47,002 nucleotides of DNA, from the NCBI GenBank assembly GCA_964450685.1, contig CAYVDN010000024.1, positions 1-47,002 of the forward strand. The letters run 5' to 3'. The DNA comes from JBAOHV01 sp964450685. GTDB taxonomy: Bacteria; Actinomycetota; Acidimicrobiia; Acidimicrobiales; Microtrichaceae. The first letter of the stretch is position 1. The number at the start of each line of letters is the position of its first letter. Below, piece by piece: positions 6,876 through 14,565 of this stretch. Both the position numbers and the translations under genes were made by a program. The notes below the pieces were generated by a model. That model was not told the origin of the DNA. It saw nothing but the letters and a program-made list of their open reading frames with translations, and ran no database searches.

Positions 6876-8291
6876 GTGGTGGGAACGACGAACAACGGGC
6901 GGAGCGTCAAGCGCCGGATGAAGACCGGGTCCTGGATCGCAGCGGTTGGTGCCGCGGCGATCGTGTTGGGTGCAGGCGTGGGTGCTGCAGGTGCAGCGCC
7001 CACCGAGGACGGACCAACGGCCGCCCGCTACGGGGCGGCATGGCTGGCGACACAGTTGGACTCGGGCATTCCCATGCAGAACTTCGGTTCGCCCGACTGG
7101 GGGGTGACGCTGGACGGCGCGCTCGGTCTAGTCGCATCAGGAACCGGCGGCGCACAGGTCGACGACGTATGGGAGTCGCTCGTCACCAACCGCGACGCGG
7201 CGGTGACGGTGGGCGGAGTCGATTCTCCCGGTCGCCTGGCGAGGGCGATCATGCTCGCTGTGGTGACCGGCAACGACCCGCGGTCGGTGGGAGCTGCGCC
7301 CGGAAGCGACCTGGTTGCCAGGCTCCAGGCGAGCATGCGCGTCGAAGGAACCGACGCCGGGCTCTACGGAACCTCATCGCCGACATATGACGGTGCCTTC
7401 CGGCAGGGCTACGCGATCGCCGCGCTGATCGCCGTCGGCGAGACCCCCGACCCGCTCGCGGTCGACTGGCTCACCTCGCAGCAGTGCGAGTCCGGCGCGG
7501 ACGCTGGTGCATGGATGCCCTACCGGTCAGATCTGTCCGCACCGTGTGCTGCGGACCCGGCTCTGTTCGTCGGTCCCGACACCAACGCCACATCGGCTGC
7601 GGTCACTGCACTCGCCGCGCTGGGAGAGGGCGAAGGCGAAGCAGTTGGGGCCGCGCTCGACTGGCTCGACGGTGCACAGGAGACCGACGGCGGATGGGGG
7701 CAGATGGCCGGATATGGCACCGACCCCAACTCCACCGCGCTGGTCCTGTCGTCGCTGATCGCTGTCGATCAGGCCGACGCGGCTCGTTTCGCCGACAAGG
7801 AGAGCACCCCGCTCGCAGCGCTGCTCTCGTTCCAGCTCGGATGCGAGGCGGCCGAGGCGGACCGGGGTGCGTTCACCTTCCCCGGGTCCAACGGTGCGCC
7901 GAACGGGTTCGCCACAGCTCAGGCCCTCGCTCCCGCAGCTGGCATGTCGTTCGTGTTCGAACCCGGAGACGTAGCCGATGGTGTGACCCCGCTGGACTGC
8001 TCCACCACCACGACCACATCCACCACGTCCACGACCTCGACCACGTCGACCACCGCTGTCACCAGCACCACAACCGAGTCCACAACCACGGTGGTCGTTA
8101 CGACCGAGTCGGCCGAGGTGCAGAATGCATCGCTCAGCGCCGACTCGACCGACGCGGACTCCGCATCGACGAGTACGGGTGCGTCGACGCTGGCGACGAC
8201 CGGTACTGAATCGGTGCTCGCGGTGCCGGGGGCGCTAGCGCTGCTCGTCGGCACGGCACTGGTCCTGTCGGGTCGTCGCCGGGAGGTCTGA
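6876..8291 (+). CDS. Secreted alpha-barrel (transcobalamin/prenyltransferase-repeat-like) protein with LAXTG sorting signal
   Basis: 471 residues from GTG 6876 (GGAG 6 nt upstream); GTG 6879 or ATG 6918 are alternatives. A signal peptide (WIAAVGAAAIVLGAGVGAAGA) is followed by a ~350-residue domain of paired helices. That domain carries repeats such as LDWLDGAQETDGGWGQMAGYG and AVDWLTSQQCESGADAGAW, like the alpha6/alpha6 barrel of squalene cyclases and of transcobalamin/intrinsic factor. A Thr/Ser-rich wall-spanning stretch follows. The protein ends with LATTG, a hydrophobic helix and RRREV, i.e. an LAXTG (class E sortase type) sorting signal. It sits directly under a cobalamin riboswitch and is followed after 6 bp by a DUF4430-like gene. 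I infer a wall-anchored cobalamin-capture protein. Family and topology are visible; ligand binding is not proven. Confidence 0.75.
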   Translation: MVGTTNNGRSVKRRMKTGSWIAAVGAAAIVLGAGVGAAGAAPTEDGPTAARYGAAWLATQLDSGIPMQNFGSPDWGVTLDGALGLVASGTGGAQVDDVWESLVTNRDAAVTVGGVDSPGRLARAIMLAVVTGNDPRSVGAAPGSDLVARLQASMRVEGTDAGLYGTSSPTYDGAFRQGYAIAALIAVGETPDPLAVDWLTSQQCESGADAGAWMPYRSDLSAPCAADPALFVGPDTNATSAAVTALAALGEGEGEAVGAALDWLDGAQETDGGWGQMAGYGTDPNSTALVLSSLIAVDQADAARFADKESTPLAALLSFQLGCEAAEADRGAFTFPGSNGAPNGFATAQALAPAAGMSFVFEPGDVADGVTPLDCSTTTTTSTTSTTSTTSTTAVTSTTTESTTTVVVTTESAEVQNASLSADSTDADSASTSTGASTLATTGTESVLAVPGALALLVGTALVLSGRRREV

Positions 8292-8297
8292 GAAGAC

Positions 8298-9266
8298 GTG
8301 TCCGCCGGACCGGTTCCGCCTCGTCGAACAGCCACAGCTGTCGTCGCGTTGGCGCTGCTGGTCCAGTCGATCCTCGCCCTGGCCGGCCCGTCGCAGCCGG
8401 CCGGGGCGCAGGGTTGCGGACCGGCGCCTTCAGGTCAGGTCGCCGTGGTCATGGTGGTCGACCGGGGCTCCGGATCTCCGAGCAGCCGCTGTGTGACGGT
8501 CCGTCACGGGGCCACCGGACTGGACGCGCTGCGCGCTGCTGGTCACGAGGTGCGCCTGGACGGTGGATTCGTCTGCGCGATCGACGGCCTGCCGACCACG
8601 GGTTGCGGCAACCGTCCGGACGCCGGGTTCGCCTACTGGCGGTACTGGCATGCGCCTGCCAGCGGCGGCTCCTGGAGCTACTCCCAGGTCGGTGCAGGTG
8701 GATACCGGCTCCCGACACGCTGTGCTGTCGAAGGCTGGGTCTGGTCCGACTCGTCGTCGTCGGACACCCCACCGCGGATCTCGGCTCCGACGGTCACCTG
8801 TGAGGCCCCGGTCACCACGGCTGCGCCGACGACGGTGCCACCCACGACGTCACCATCCGGAACCACCCCGCCACCCACGACGTCGTCAGGTGTCGGATCC
8901 TCCGGTGGTGGATCGACGTCGGGCGGAAACTCGACTGGCACCGGCTCGGGGAGCGAGTCAGCGCCCGACGCCGGTGCTGGCGGCAGTACTTCGACCTCGC
9001 CGGCCGATGTGGCAGCCGAGACAACCGTCGCCGACCAGCCGTCCGGCACGGGCGCTCCCGGCGCGTCCGGAGCAGAGGCCCCCGGTGATGACGGGAGCAG
9101 TGGCGGAGACGACGCACGGGTCGAGGGCGAGTCGGCCCGGGCGGCCGACGGATCCGGTGGCCGCGCCGGCATCCCGTGGGGCGTGTTGGTGGCGGTGGTG
9201 CTGATCGGCGCCCTGGGTGGTGCGGCGGTGGTGGTGCGCACCCGTCGTCAGCAGGAAGGTGCTTGA
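8298..9266 (+). CDS. Secreted DUF4430-like (transcobalamin C-domain-like) membrane-anchored protein
   Basis: 322 residues from GTG 8298, 6 bp after the previous stop with GGAGG upstream. A signal peptide (about residues 12-37, ending PAGAQG) leads to one ~120-residue domain. Near residue 111 the domain contains FAYWRYWHAPASGGSWSYS, then GAGGYRLPTRCAVEGWVWSD. This aromatic pattern (YWxYW ... G..Y....V.GW.W) resembles the DUF4430/transcobalamin C-terminal beta domain. Several cysteines probably form disulfides. A long Pro/Thr/Ser/Gly linker follows, then one transmembrane helix (WGVLVAVVLIGALGGAAVVV) and a basic tail. With its neighbour it makes the two halves of a transcobalamin-like fold on separate, separately anchored chains. 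The recA SOS promoter begins inside the last codons. Confidence 0.75.
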   Translation: MSAGPVPPRRTATAVVALALLVQSILALAGPSQPAGAQGCGPAPSGQVAVVMVVDRGSGSPSSRCVTVRHGATGLDALRAAGHEVRLDGGFVCAIDGLPTTGCGNRPDAGFAYWRYWHAPASGGSWSYSQVGAGGYRLPTRCAVEGWVWSDSSSSDTPPRISAPTVTCEAPVTTAAPTTVPPTTSPSGTTPPPTTSSGVGSSGGGSTSGGNSTGTGSGSESAPDAGAGGSTSTSPADVAAETTVADQPSGTGAPGASGAEAPGDDGSSGGDDARVEGESARAADGSGGRAGIPWGVLVAVVLIGALGGAAVVVRTRRQQEGA

Positions 9267-9291
9267 TCGAACGCCTGTTCGTAACTACAGT
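9263..9291 (+). promoter_or_regulatory. recA promoter with SOS (LexA) box
   Basis: TTGATC (9263-9268) and TACAGT (9286-9291) are spaced 17 bp apart. The spacer holds GAACGCCTGTTC (9269-9280), a perfect GAAC-N4-GTTC actinobacterial/Gram-positive SOS box. LexA bound there would block RNA polymerase. The promoter starts within the last codons of the upstream gene. Confidence 0.85.
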
Positions 9292-9439
9292 CATGTCGTC
9301 GTCCGGCGTTCGTTGTCAGACCTCGTCGGTACGGTCCTCCCCACGGTCCGGAGGTCACCCGCACAGGTGCTCTCCGGTCGAAGTTTCCCCCACTGGAAGC
9401 GCCGGAGACCCCGGCCAACCCGACGAAGGACGAACCGAC

Positions 9440-10492
9440 ATGGCAACACCAGAACGAGAGAAGGCCTTGGAGCTTGCTCTGGGACAGATCGAGAAGCAGT
9501 ACGGCAAGGGCTCTGTGATGAAGATGGGGGAGAAGTCCTCCATGGACGTCGAGTCCATCGCCACCGGTGCGCTCTCGCTCGACATCGCTCTCGGTATCGG
9601 CGGCCTGCCCCGTGGCCGCGTGGTCGAGATCTACGGACCCGAGTCCTCGGGCAAATCCACCCTGGCCATGCACGTCGTCGCCGAGGCGCAGCGCAACGGG
9701 GGAATCTGTGCCTACGTCGATGCCGAGCACGCAATGGACCCCAGCTACGCGTCGCGCATCGGCGTGGACGTCGACGAGCTGCTCATCTCCCAGCCGGACA
9801 CGGGCGAACAGGCCCTTGAGATCGCCGACATGCTCGTCCGGTCCGGAGCGCTAGACGTGATCGTGATCGACTCCGTCGCTGCTCTCACCCCCAAGGCCGA
9901 GATCGAGGGAGAGATGGGCGACTCCCATGTCGGTCTCCAGGCTCGACTCATGTCCCAGGCGCTGCGCAAGCTGACCACCAACCTCAACAAGACCAACACC
10001 ATCTGCATCTTCATCAACCAGCTGCGCGAGAAGATCGGCGTGATGTTCGGGTCCCCCGAAACAACCCCGGGTGGACGAGCACTCAAGTTCTACTCATCCG
10101 TACGGCTCGACATTCGCCGGATCGAGGCGATCAAGGACGGTGTCGAGGTGGTCGGCAACCGGACGCGGGTCAAGGTCGTGAAGAACAAGATGGCCGCCCC
10201 GTTCAAGCAGGCCGAGTTCGACATCATGTACGGCAAGGGCATAAGCCGGGAAGGCACCGCCCTGGACATGGCGGTCGAGTTCAACATCGTCAAGAAGTCC
10301 GGTGCCTGGTACACCTACGAGGGTGAGCAGCTGGGCCAAGGGCGTGAGAACGCCAAGAACTTCCTGATCGAGAACCCCGAGGTCATGGTCGAGGTGTCGG
10401 ATCGCATTCTGGCCGAGGTCGGTATCGGCCAGGTCGATGACGATGCCCCGATCGATCTGCTTCCCGACGTCGAGCCGATCTCGATCGACTGA
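9440..10492 (+). CDS. recA: Recombinase A
   Basis: 350 residues, a normal RecA length. The ATP-dependent strand-exchange protein for homologous recombination, and the co-protease for LexA. Walker A is GPESSGKST with K72 at the canonical position. CAYVDAEHAMDPSYA, the Walker B region VIVIDSVAALTPKAEIEGEMGD, loop 1 (HVGLQARLMSQALRKL) and TICIFINQLREKIGVMFG are all present. The start is the ATG with AAGGA 9 nt upstream. Expression should be DNA-damage induced because an SOS box sits in the promoter spacer. No recX follows; the next gene is miaB. No intein is present. Confidence 0.98.
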   Translation: MATPEREKALELALGQIEKQYGKGSVMKMGEKSSMDVESIATGALSLDIALGIGGLPRGRVVEIYGPESSGKSTLAMHVVAEAQRNGGICAYVDAEHAMDPSYASRIGVDVDELLISQPDTGEQALEIADMLVRSGALDVIVIDSVAALTPKAEIEGEMGDSHVGLQARLMSQALRKLTTNLNKTNTICIFINQLREKIGVMFGSPETTPGGRALKFYSSVRLDIRRIEAIKDGVEVVGNRTRVKVVKNKMAAPFKQAEFDIMYGKGISREGTALDMAVEFNIVKKSGAWYTYEGEQLGQGRENAKNFLIENPEVMVEVSDRILAEVGIGQVDDDAPIDLLPDVEPISID

Positions 10493-10583
10493 GTCGACCG
10501 GCATCGCCGGCAACCTCGTCGACCCCAACCGTGCGCTGGGGCCGGGTAGGGTCGTCGTGTACCACACCCCGAGCCGCATCGCG

Positions 10584-12095
10584 ATGTCCGGCACCTACGT
10601 GGTCCGCACCTTCGGGTGCCAGATGAACGAGCACGATTCCGAGCGAATCGCGGGTTTGCTCGAAGCGGACGGGCTCGTTCCGGCTGACGATGTCGAGGAA
10701 GCCGATGTCGTCGTGCTCAACACCTGCTGCATCCGTGAGAACGCCGACAACAAGCTTTACGGCACCCTCGGTCACCTCAAGAGCCTCAAGGATCGTCGCC
10801 CCGGGTTGGAGATCGTGGTTGCGGGCTGTCTGGCGCAGAAGGACCGCGATTCCATTGCGGATCGAGCGCCGTACGTCGACGTCGTCATGGGGACCCACAA
10901 CGTGCACCGTGCGGTCGAGTTGCTCCACGAGCGCCGCTCATCCGGCCACCCGGTGGTCGAGATCCTCGAGTCGACCGTCGCCGAGGACCACGAGCTGTTC
11001 CCGTCGGCGCTGCCCGTCGTCCGAGAGGTCGGCTACGCAGGCTGGGTCACCATCCAGATCGGCTGCGACAACAGCTGCGCCTTCTGCATTGTCCCCGCGG
11101 TAAGAGGCCCCGAGCTCAGCCGTCCGTTCGGAGACATCGTCGCCGAGGTCGAACGCGCTGCGTCCGAGGGTGTCACCGAGATCACGCTGCTCGGCCAGAA
11201 CGTCAACTCGTACGGACGCGACCTGGCGCTGCGTGCCCGACGGTCCGACGAGCGCTCCGATGATGACGTTGCCCGCACGGCGGAGGAGCTGACCGCAGAG
11301 CTCTCGTTCCTGATCGGCGAAGCGGCTTCCGGGACGGCCGCGGACGGGCTCAAGGCGCGTCCGCTATTCGCCGACCTGCTGCGAGCCGTCGGTTCGGTTC
11401 CGGGCATCCGACGTGTCCGCTACACCAGCCCGCATCCCAAGGACCTGCGACCTGAAACGATCGCGGCAATGGCAGAGGTCACCTCGGTCTGCGAGCACCT
11501 GCACCTGCCACTGCAGTCGGGAAGCGATTCCATCCTCGCTGCGATGCACCGCGGCTACACGGCCGAGCGATACCTGGAGCGTCTGGGCGCAGCGCGCGCC
11601 AGCATCGACGGGCTCGCGGTGACCACCGACATCATCGTCGGCTTCCCGGGAGAGACCGATCGAGACGCCGACGCGACCCTCGAGGTCGCTGCCGAAGCGG
11701 CGTTCGACGGTGCATTCACATTCGTCTACTCGCCGCGCCCCGGAACCGAAGCAGCGGAGCTGACGGATCGGTTCGTCCCACGCGAGGTTTCCGCCGCTCG
11801 CATGGAGCGACTGCGTGCGGTCGTCGAGCGCTCGTCGCGTATGGCGAACCTGGCCCGGATCGGCATGACCGAGGAGGTTCTCGTCGAGGGGCCCAGCAAG
11901 CGCGACCCTTCGCGGTTGAGCGGTCGCACCCGACAGAACCGGCTGGTCCACTTCGAACCCGACCGGCCGATTCGTGCCGGCAGCTACGCGACGGTCGAGA
12001 TCGTCGACGCCACGACCACCCACCTACGCGGACACCTGGTCGATGTCATAGCCGGGCCGACCCACCGAGTGCGGATTCCCGTCGCCGCGGAGTGA
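10584..12095 (+). CDS. miaB: tRNA-2-methylthio-N6-isopentenyladenosine synthase
   Basis: Radical-SAM methylthiotransferase acting on i6A37 of tRNAs reading UNN codons, the step after MiaA. 503 residues from ATG 10584. The N-terminal UPF0004 domain has cluster cysteines C12, C48 (or C49) and C82. The radical-SAM motif CDNSCAFC gives C161, C165 and C168, and a C-terminal TRAM domain ends the protein. A ~50-residue acidic insertion lies between NVNSYGRDL and FADLLRAV. A -10 TAGGGT at 10547-10552 lies just before an in-frame GTG (10557), so a leaderless form with nine extra residues is possible. The stop overlaps the next GTG start (GTGA). Confidence 0.95.
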   Translation: MSGTYVVRTFGCQMNEHDSERIAGLLEADGLVPADDVEEADVVVLNTCCIRENADNKLYGTLGHLKSLKDRRPGLEIVVAGCLAQKDRDSIADRAPYVDVVMGTHNVHRAVELLHERRSSGHPVVEILESTVAEDHELFPSALPVVREVGYAGWVTIQIGCDNSCAFCIVPAVRGPELSRPFGDIVAEVERAASEGVTEITLLGQNVNSYGRDLALRARRSDERSDDDVARTAEELTAELSFLIGEAASGTAADGLKARPLFADLLRAVGSVPGIRRVRYTSPHPKDLRPETIAAMAEVTSVCEHLHLPLQSGSDSILAAMHRGYTAERYLERLGAARASIDGLAVTTDIIVGFPGETDRDADATLEVAAEAAFDGAFTFVYSPRPGTEAAELTDRFVPREVSAARMERLRAVVERSSRMANLARIGMTEEVLVEGPSKRDPSRLSGRTRQNRLVHFEPDRPIRAGSYATVEIVDATTTHLRGHLVDVIAGPTHRVRIPVAAE

Positions 12096-12730
12096 CCCGA
12101 CCGCACACACCCGGATCCCGAGAGGTCGACGGCGGTCGGAACCCGATCGATCTGTCTTCAGCGATCGCCAGAAGCGGGCTCGATGCCACGGGGAAGGCGG
12201 GCGAGCCAGCTAGTTCGATCGAGTACCGCGTCGATGCCGAGGGAACCGTTCGCCGCCTCGGTGCAGTGCTGGCACAACTGCACGGTGTGGACCTGGACAC
12301 GGCCGAGATGGCTGCTGCCGTCGGCCCATCTGAGCTGGTCGAGCGGGCCCGGGTCGCCGTTTCGCAGCCGACAGGCGAGCGGCCTGCTCGCTCAGCGGAG
12401 TATCGCCATGTCGACGACACCCGCCTCCTGGAGATTCTCGCCGACGGCGCAACAGCGGTCGGGGGTCGCTGCGGTCGAACCGTGCTCACCCACGGACGTC
12501 CGACCCTCCAGAACCTCTGGTGCTTCCGCGGAAGCGCGGTCGGGCTTCTGGATTGGGCCGACGCTGCGGTAGGGGACCCCCACAGGGATCTTGCGGTCGC
12601 GGCGCGGAGCATCGCCACAGAGCTCTCACCGATGCTGGTTCCCTCCTTCGTCGACTCGTACGGCCTTTTCGCGCCAGATGTCGTTGCGCTGGACTGGTAC
12701 GCGCTGGCGGTGGAGCTGATCAGCTCGTGA
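12092..12730 (+). CDS. Degenerate APH-family (aminoglycoside phosphotransferase-like) protein
   Basis: 212 residues. The C-terminal half matches APH(3')-type kinases well: VLTHGRPTLQN at residues 131-141, then GLLDWADAAVGDPHRDLAVAARS and VPSFVDSYGLFAPD. In active enzymes the Brenner motif is HGDxxxxN; here the catalytic Asp is Arg136. The magnesium-binding Asp (D154) is kept. The N-terminal nucleotide-binding lobe is short and lacks an obvious lysine-containing strand pair, although LAQLHGVD is recognisable. It is therefore probably not an active kinase and should not be read as a resistance gene. It starts at a GTG overlapping the miaB stop, and its stop lies within the start region of miaA, so it is embedded in the tRNA-modification operon. 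A pseudokinase or a decaying gene are the options. Confidence 0.75.
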   Translation: MTRPHTPGSREVDGGRNPIDLSSAIARSGLDATGKAGEPASSIEYRVDAEGTVRRLGAVLAQLHGVDLDTAEMAAAVGPSELVERARVAVSQPTGERPARSAEYRHVDDTRLLEILADGATAVGGRCGRTVLTHGRPTLQNLWCFRGSAVGLLDWADAAVGDPHRDLAVAARSIATELSPMLVPSFVDSYGLFAPDVVALDWYALAVELISS

Positions 12731-12750
12731 GCAGCGGGGAGGAACCCCTG

Positions 12751-13671
12751 GTGCGCCACCTGGTGCTCGTCGGCCCGACCGCATCCGGCAAGTCGGCGTT
12801 GGCGCTGGCGCTGGCGGTGCGTCTCCGGGAGCGGGGCGAGACGGTCGAGCTGATCTCGATGGACTCCATGGCCGTTTACAGAGGTATGGACATCGGCACC
12901 ACGACGCCCAGTCGGGAGGACCGGGCCCTGGTTCCTCACCACTTGGTGGACGTCGTCGACCCGGACCAGGAGTTCAGCGTCGCCGAGTTCGCTGTTGCGG
13001 TGCGCGACGTGCTCGCCGACATCGAGCGTCGTGGGGGCCGAGCGATCCTGGTGGGTGGCACGGGGCTCTACGTCCAAACGGTGGTGGACGGCCTCGAGCT
13101 ACCGGGCCGCTACCCGGCGGTGGCCGCCCGGATCGAGTCGGAGCCCGACACGCGCGCTCTGCACAAGCGCCTGGAGCTGCTCGACCCGGTGGCTGCGTCG
13201 AGGATGGAACCGGACAACCGTCGACGGATCGTCCGAGCTCTGGAGGTGACCGAGGGATCGGGCCGACCGTTCAGCTCGTTCGGTCCCGGCCTCGACACGT
13301 ATCCGGACACCCCGTTCGTGCTCGCCGGCCTGCGCGTCGACCGTGAGCTCCTGAGCGAGTTGATCCATCGCCGGGTCCAGGTCCAACTGGCCGAGGGATT
13401 CCTCGACGAGGTGAAGGTTCTGGAAGAGCGCGGCGACATCTCGCGCACCGCGGCCCAGGCGCTCGGCTACGGCGAGCTTGCAGCTCACCTTCGTGGCGAG
13501 TTGTCGCTGGACGAGGCCGTCGAGCTGATCGAACGTCGCTCCCGACAGTTCTCCGTTCGACAGATCCGCTGGTTCCGACGCGACCCGCGCATCACCTGGT
13601 TCGACCACGAAGGCGACCCGCTCACAGTGCTGGATGCCCTCGATGCACTGTGGGCAGGCGAGAACCGCTGA
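12751..13671 (+). CDS. miaA: tRNA dimethylallyltransferase
   Basis: 306 residues. Transfers the dimethylallyl group from DMAPP to A37 of tRNAs, giving the substrate of MiaB. The P-loop is GPTASGKS near the N-terminus, followed by ELISMDSMAVYRGMDIGT and HHLVDVVDPDQEFSVAEF. Further on are the catalytic-site strand ILVGGTGLYVQ, NRRRIVRALEV and, near the end, RRSRQFSVRQIRWFRRD. GTG 12751 is chosen because GGGGAGG lies 8 nt upstream. GTG 12727, overlapping the previous stop, would add eight residues and has a poorer site. It is co-directional and overlapping or closely spaced with miaB and the APH-like gene. Confidence 0.95.
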   Translation: MRHLVLVGPTASGKSALALALAVRLRERGETVELISMDSMAVYRGMDIGTTTPSREDRALVPHHLVDVVDPDQEFSVAEFAVAVRDVLADIERRGGRAILVGGTGLYVQTVVDGLELPGRYPAVAARIESEPDTRALHKRLELLDPVAASRMEPDNRRRIVRALEVTEGSGRPFSSFGPGLDTYPDTPFVLAGLRVDRELLSELIHRRVQVQLAEGFLDEVKVLEERGDISRTAAQALGYGELAAHLRGELSLDEAVELIERRSRQFSVRQIRWFRRDPRITWFDHEGDPLTVLDALDALWAGENR

Positions 13672-13767
13672 AGCCGTTCCGGTGCAGTCGGAACCCGCTC
13701 GGAGCGGCGACTCCGGCACCACTACCGTGGACGACACCTCCGACATCGGCGAATCCGCTGGAGCCCC

Positions 13768-14565
13768 ATGCTGCACCTGACCAAGCACCACGGCCTCGGG
13801 AACGACTTCCTGATCGCTCTCGGTTCCGACAACCCCGGTGTCCTTCCGGACCCGGCGGTGGCCAGGGCGTTGTGCGACCGGCGTACCGGTGTGGGCGCGG
13901 ACGGCCTGATCTACGGACTCGAGGCATCGGAACCAGAGGACGATGCGTGCATGGTCCTGTTGAACTCCGACGGATCGGAGGCGGAGATCTCCGGCAACGG
14001 GATCCGTTGCCTCGGCCAGGCGCTCCAACGTGCCCGGGGGGTTCAGGAGGCAGCGCTGCGGATCGAGACATCCAGGGGCGTGCGCAGCCTTCGAACCGTC
14101 CGTGGAGACGTGGACGCGGAGCTGTGGCTCCAGGTCGACATGGGGCCCGCTCTGCCCGGACCGCTTCCTGGGCCCGCCACCGAGCGATTCGGTGCGCTGC
14201 ACACGGCCACGGTCGACATCGGCAACCCGCATCTCGTGCTGTTCGTCGACGAGCCGACGAACATCGACCTGCATGCGTCGGGACCCGAGCTCGAGGCCGA
14301 TTACGACACCGGCATCAACGTCGAGGTGGTTTCGGTCGAGGACCGCGACCGGTTGCGGCTGCGGGTCTGGGAACGCGGAGCGGGCATCACGATGGCGTGT
14401 GGGTCCGGTGCGGTCGCGGCGACTGTCGCTGCACAGCAGCAGGGTCTCGTCGATGACAGGGTGCAGGTCATGATGCCCGGCGGCGCCGCGGTGGTCGAAC
14501 GGTCGGATTCGTCGATGCTGCTCACCGGTCCGACGGTGTTCGTGGCCGAGGTGCGGGTGCCATGA
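13768..14565 (+). CDS. dapF: Diaminopimelate epimerase
   Basis: 265 residues. Converts LL- to meso-diaminopimelate, the last shared step for lysine and peptidoglycan, without a cofactor. Both catalytic cysteines are visible: C81 in GNGIRCLG and C211 in ITMACGSGAVA. The N-terminus KHHGLGNDFL and the RRTGVGADGLI segment are typical. Start ATG with GGAG 7 nt upstream. A -10-like TACCGT lies about 45 bp upstream of the start. Its stop overlaps the hflX start (ATGA). Succinylase-branch genes dapC, dapE and dapD follow within 6 kb. Confidence 0.95.
   Translation: MLHLTKHHGLGNDFLIALGSDNPGVLPDPAVARALCDRRTGVGADGLIYGLEASEPEDDACMVLLNSDGSEAEISGNGIRCLGQALQRARGVQEAALRIETSRGVRSLRTVRGDVDAELWLQVDMGPALPGPLPGPATERFGALHTATVDIGNPHLVLFVDEPTNIDLHASGPELEADYDTGINVEVVSVEDRDRLRLRVWERGAGITMACGSGAVAATVAAQQQGLVDDRVQVMMPGGAAVVERSDSSMLLTGPTVFVAEVRVP

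Noticed and set aside
7990..8110. Repetitive ACC/ACG tract as a possible non-coding satellite
   Set aside because: It is in frame and encodes the Thr/Ser wall spacer of the LAXTG protein.
12092..12730. Aminoglycoside resistance gene
   Set aside because: The catalytic Asp is replaced by Arg and the N-lobe is incomplete, so kinase activity is unlikely.
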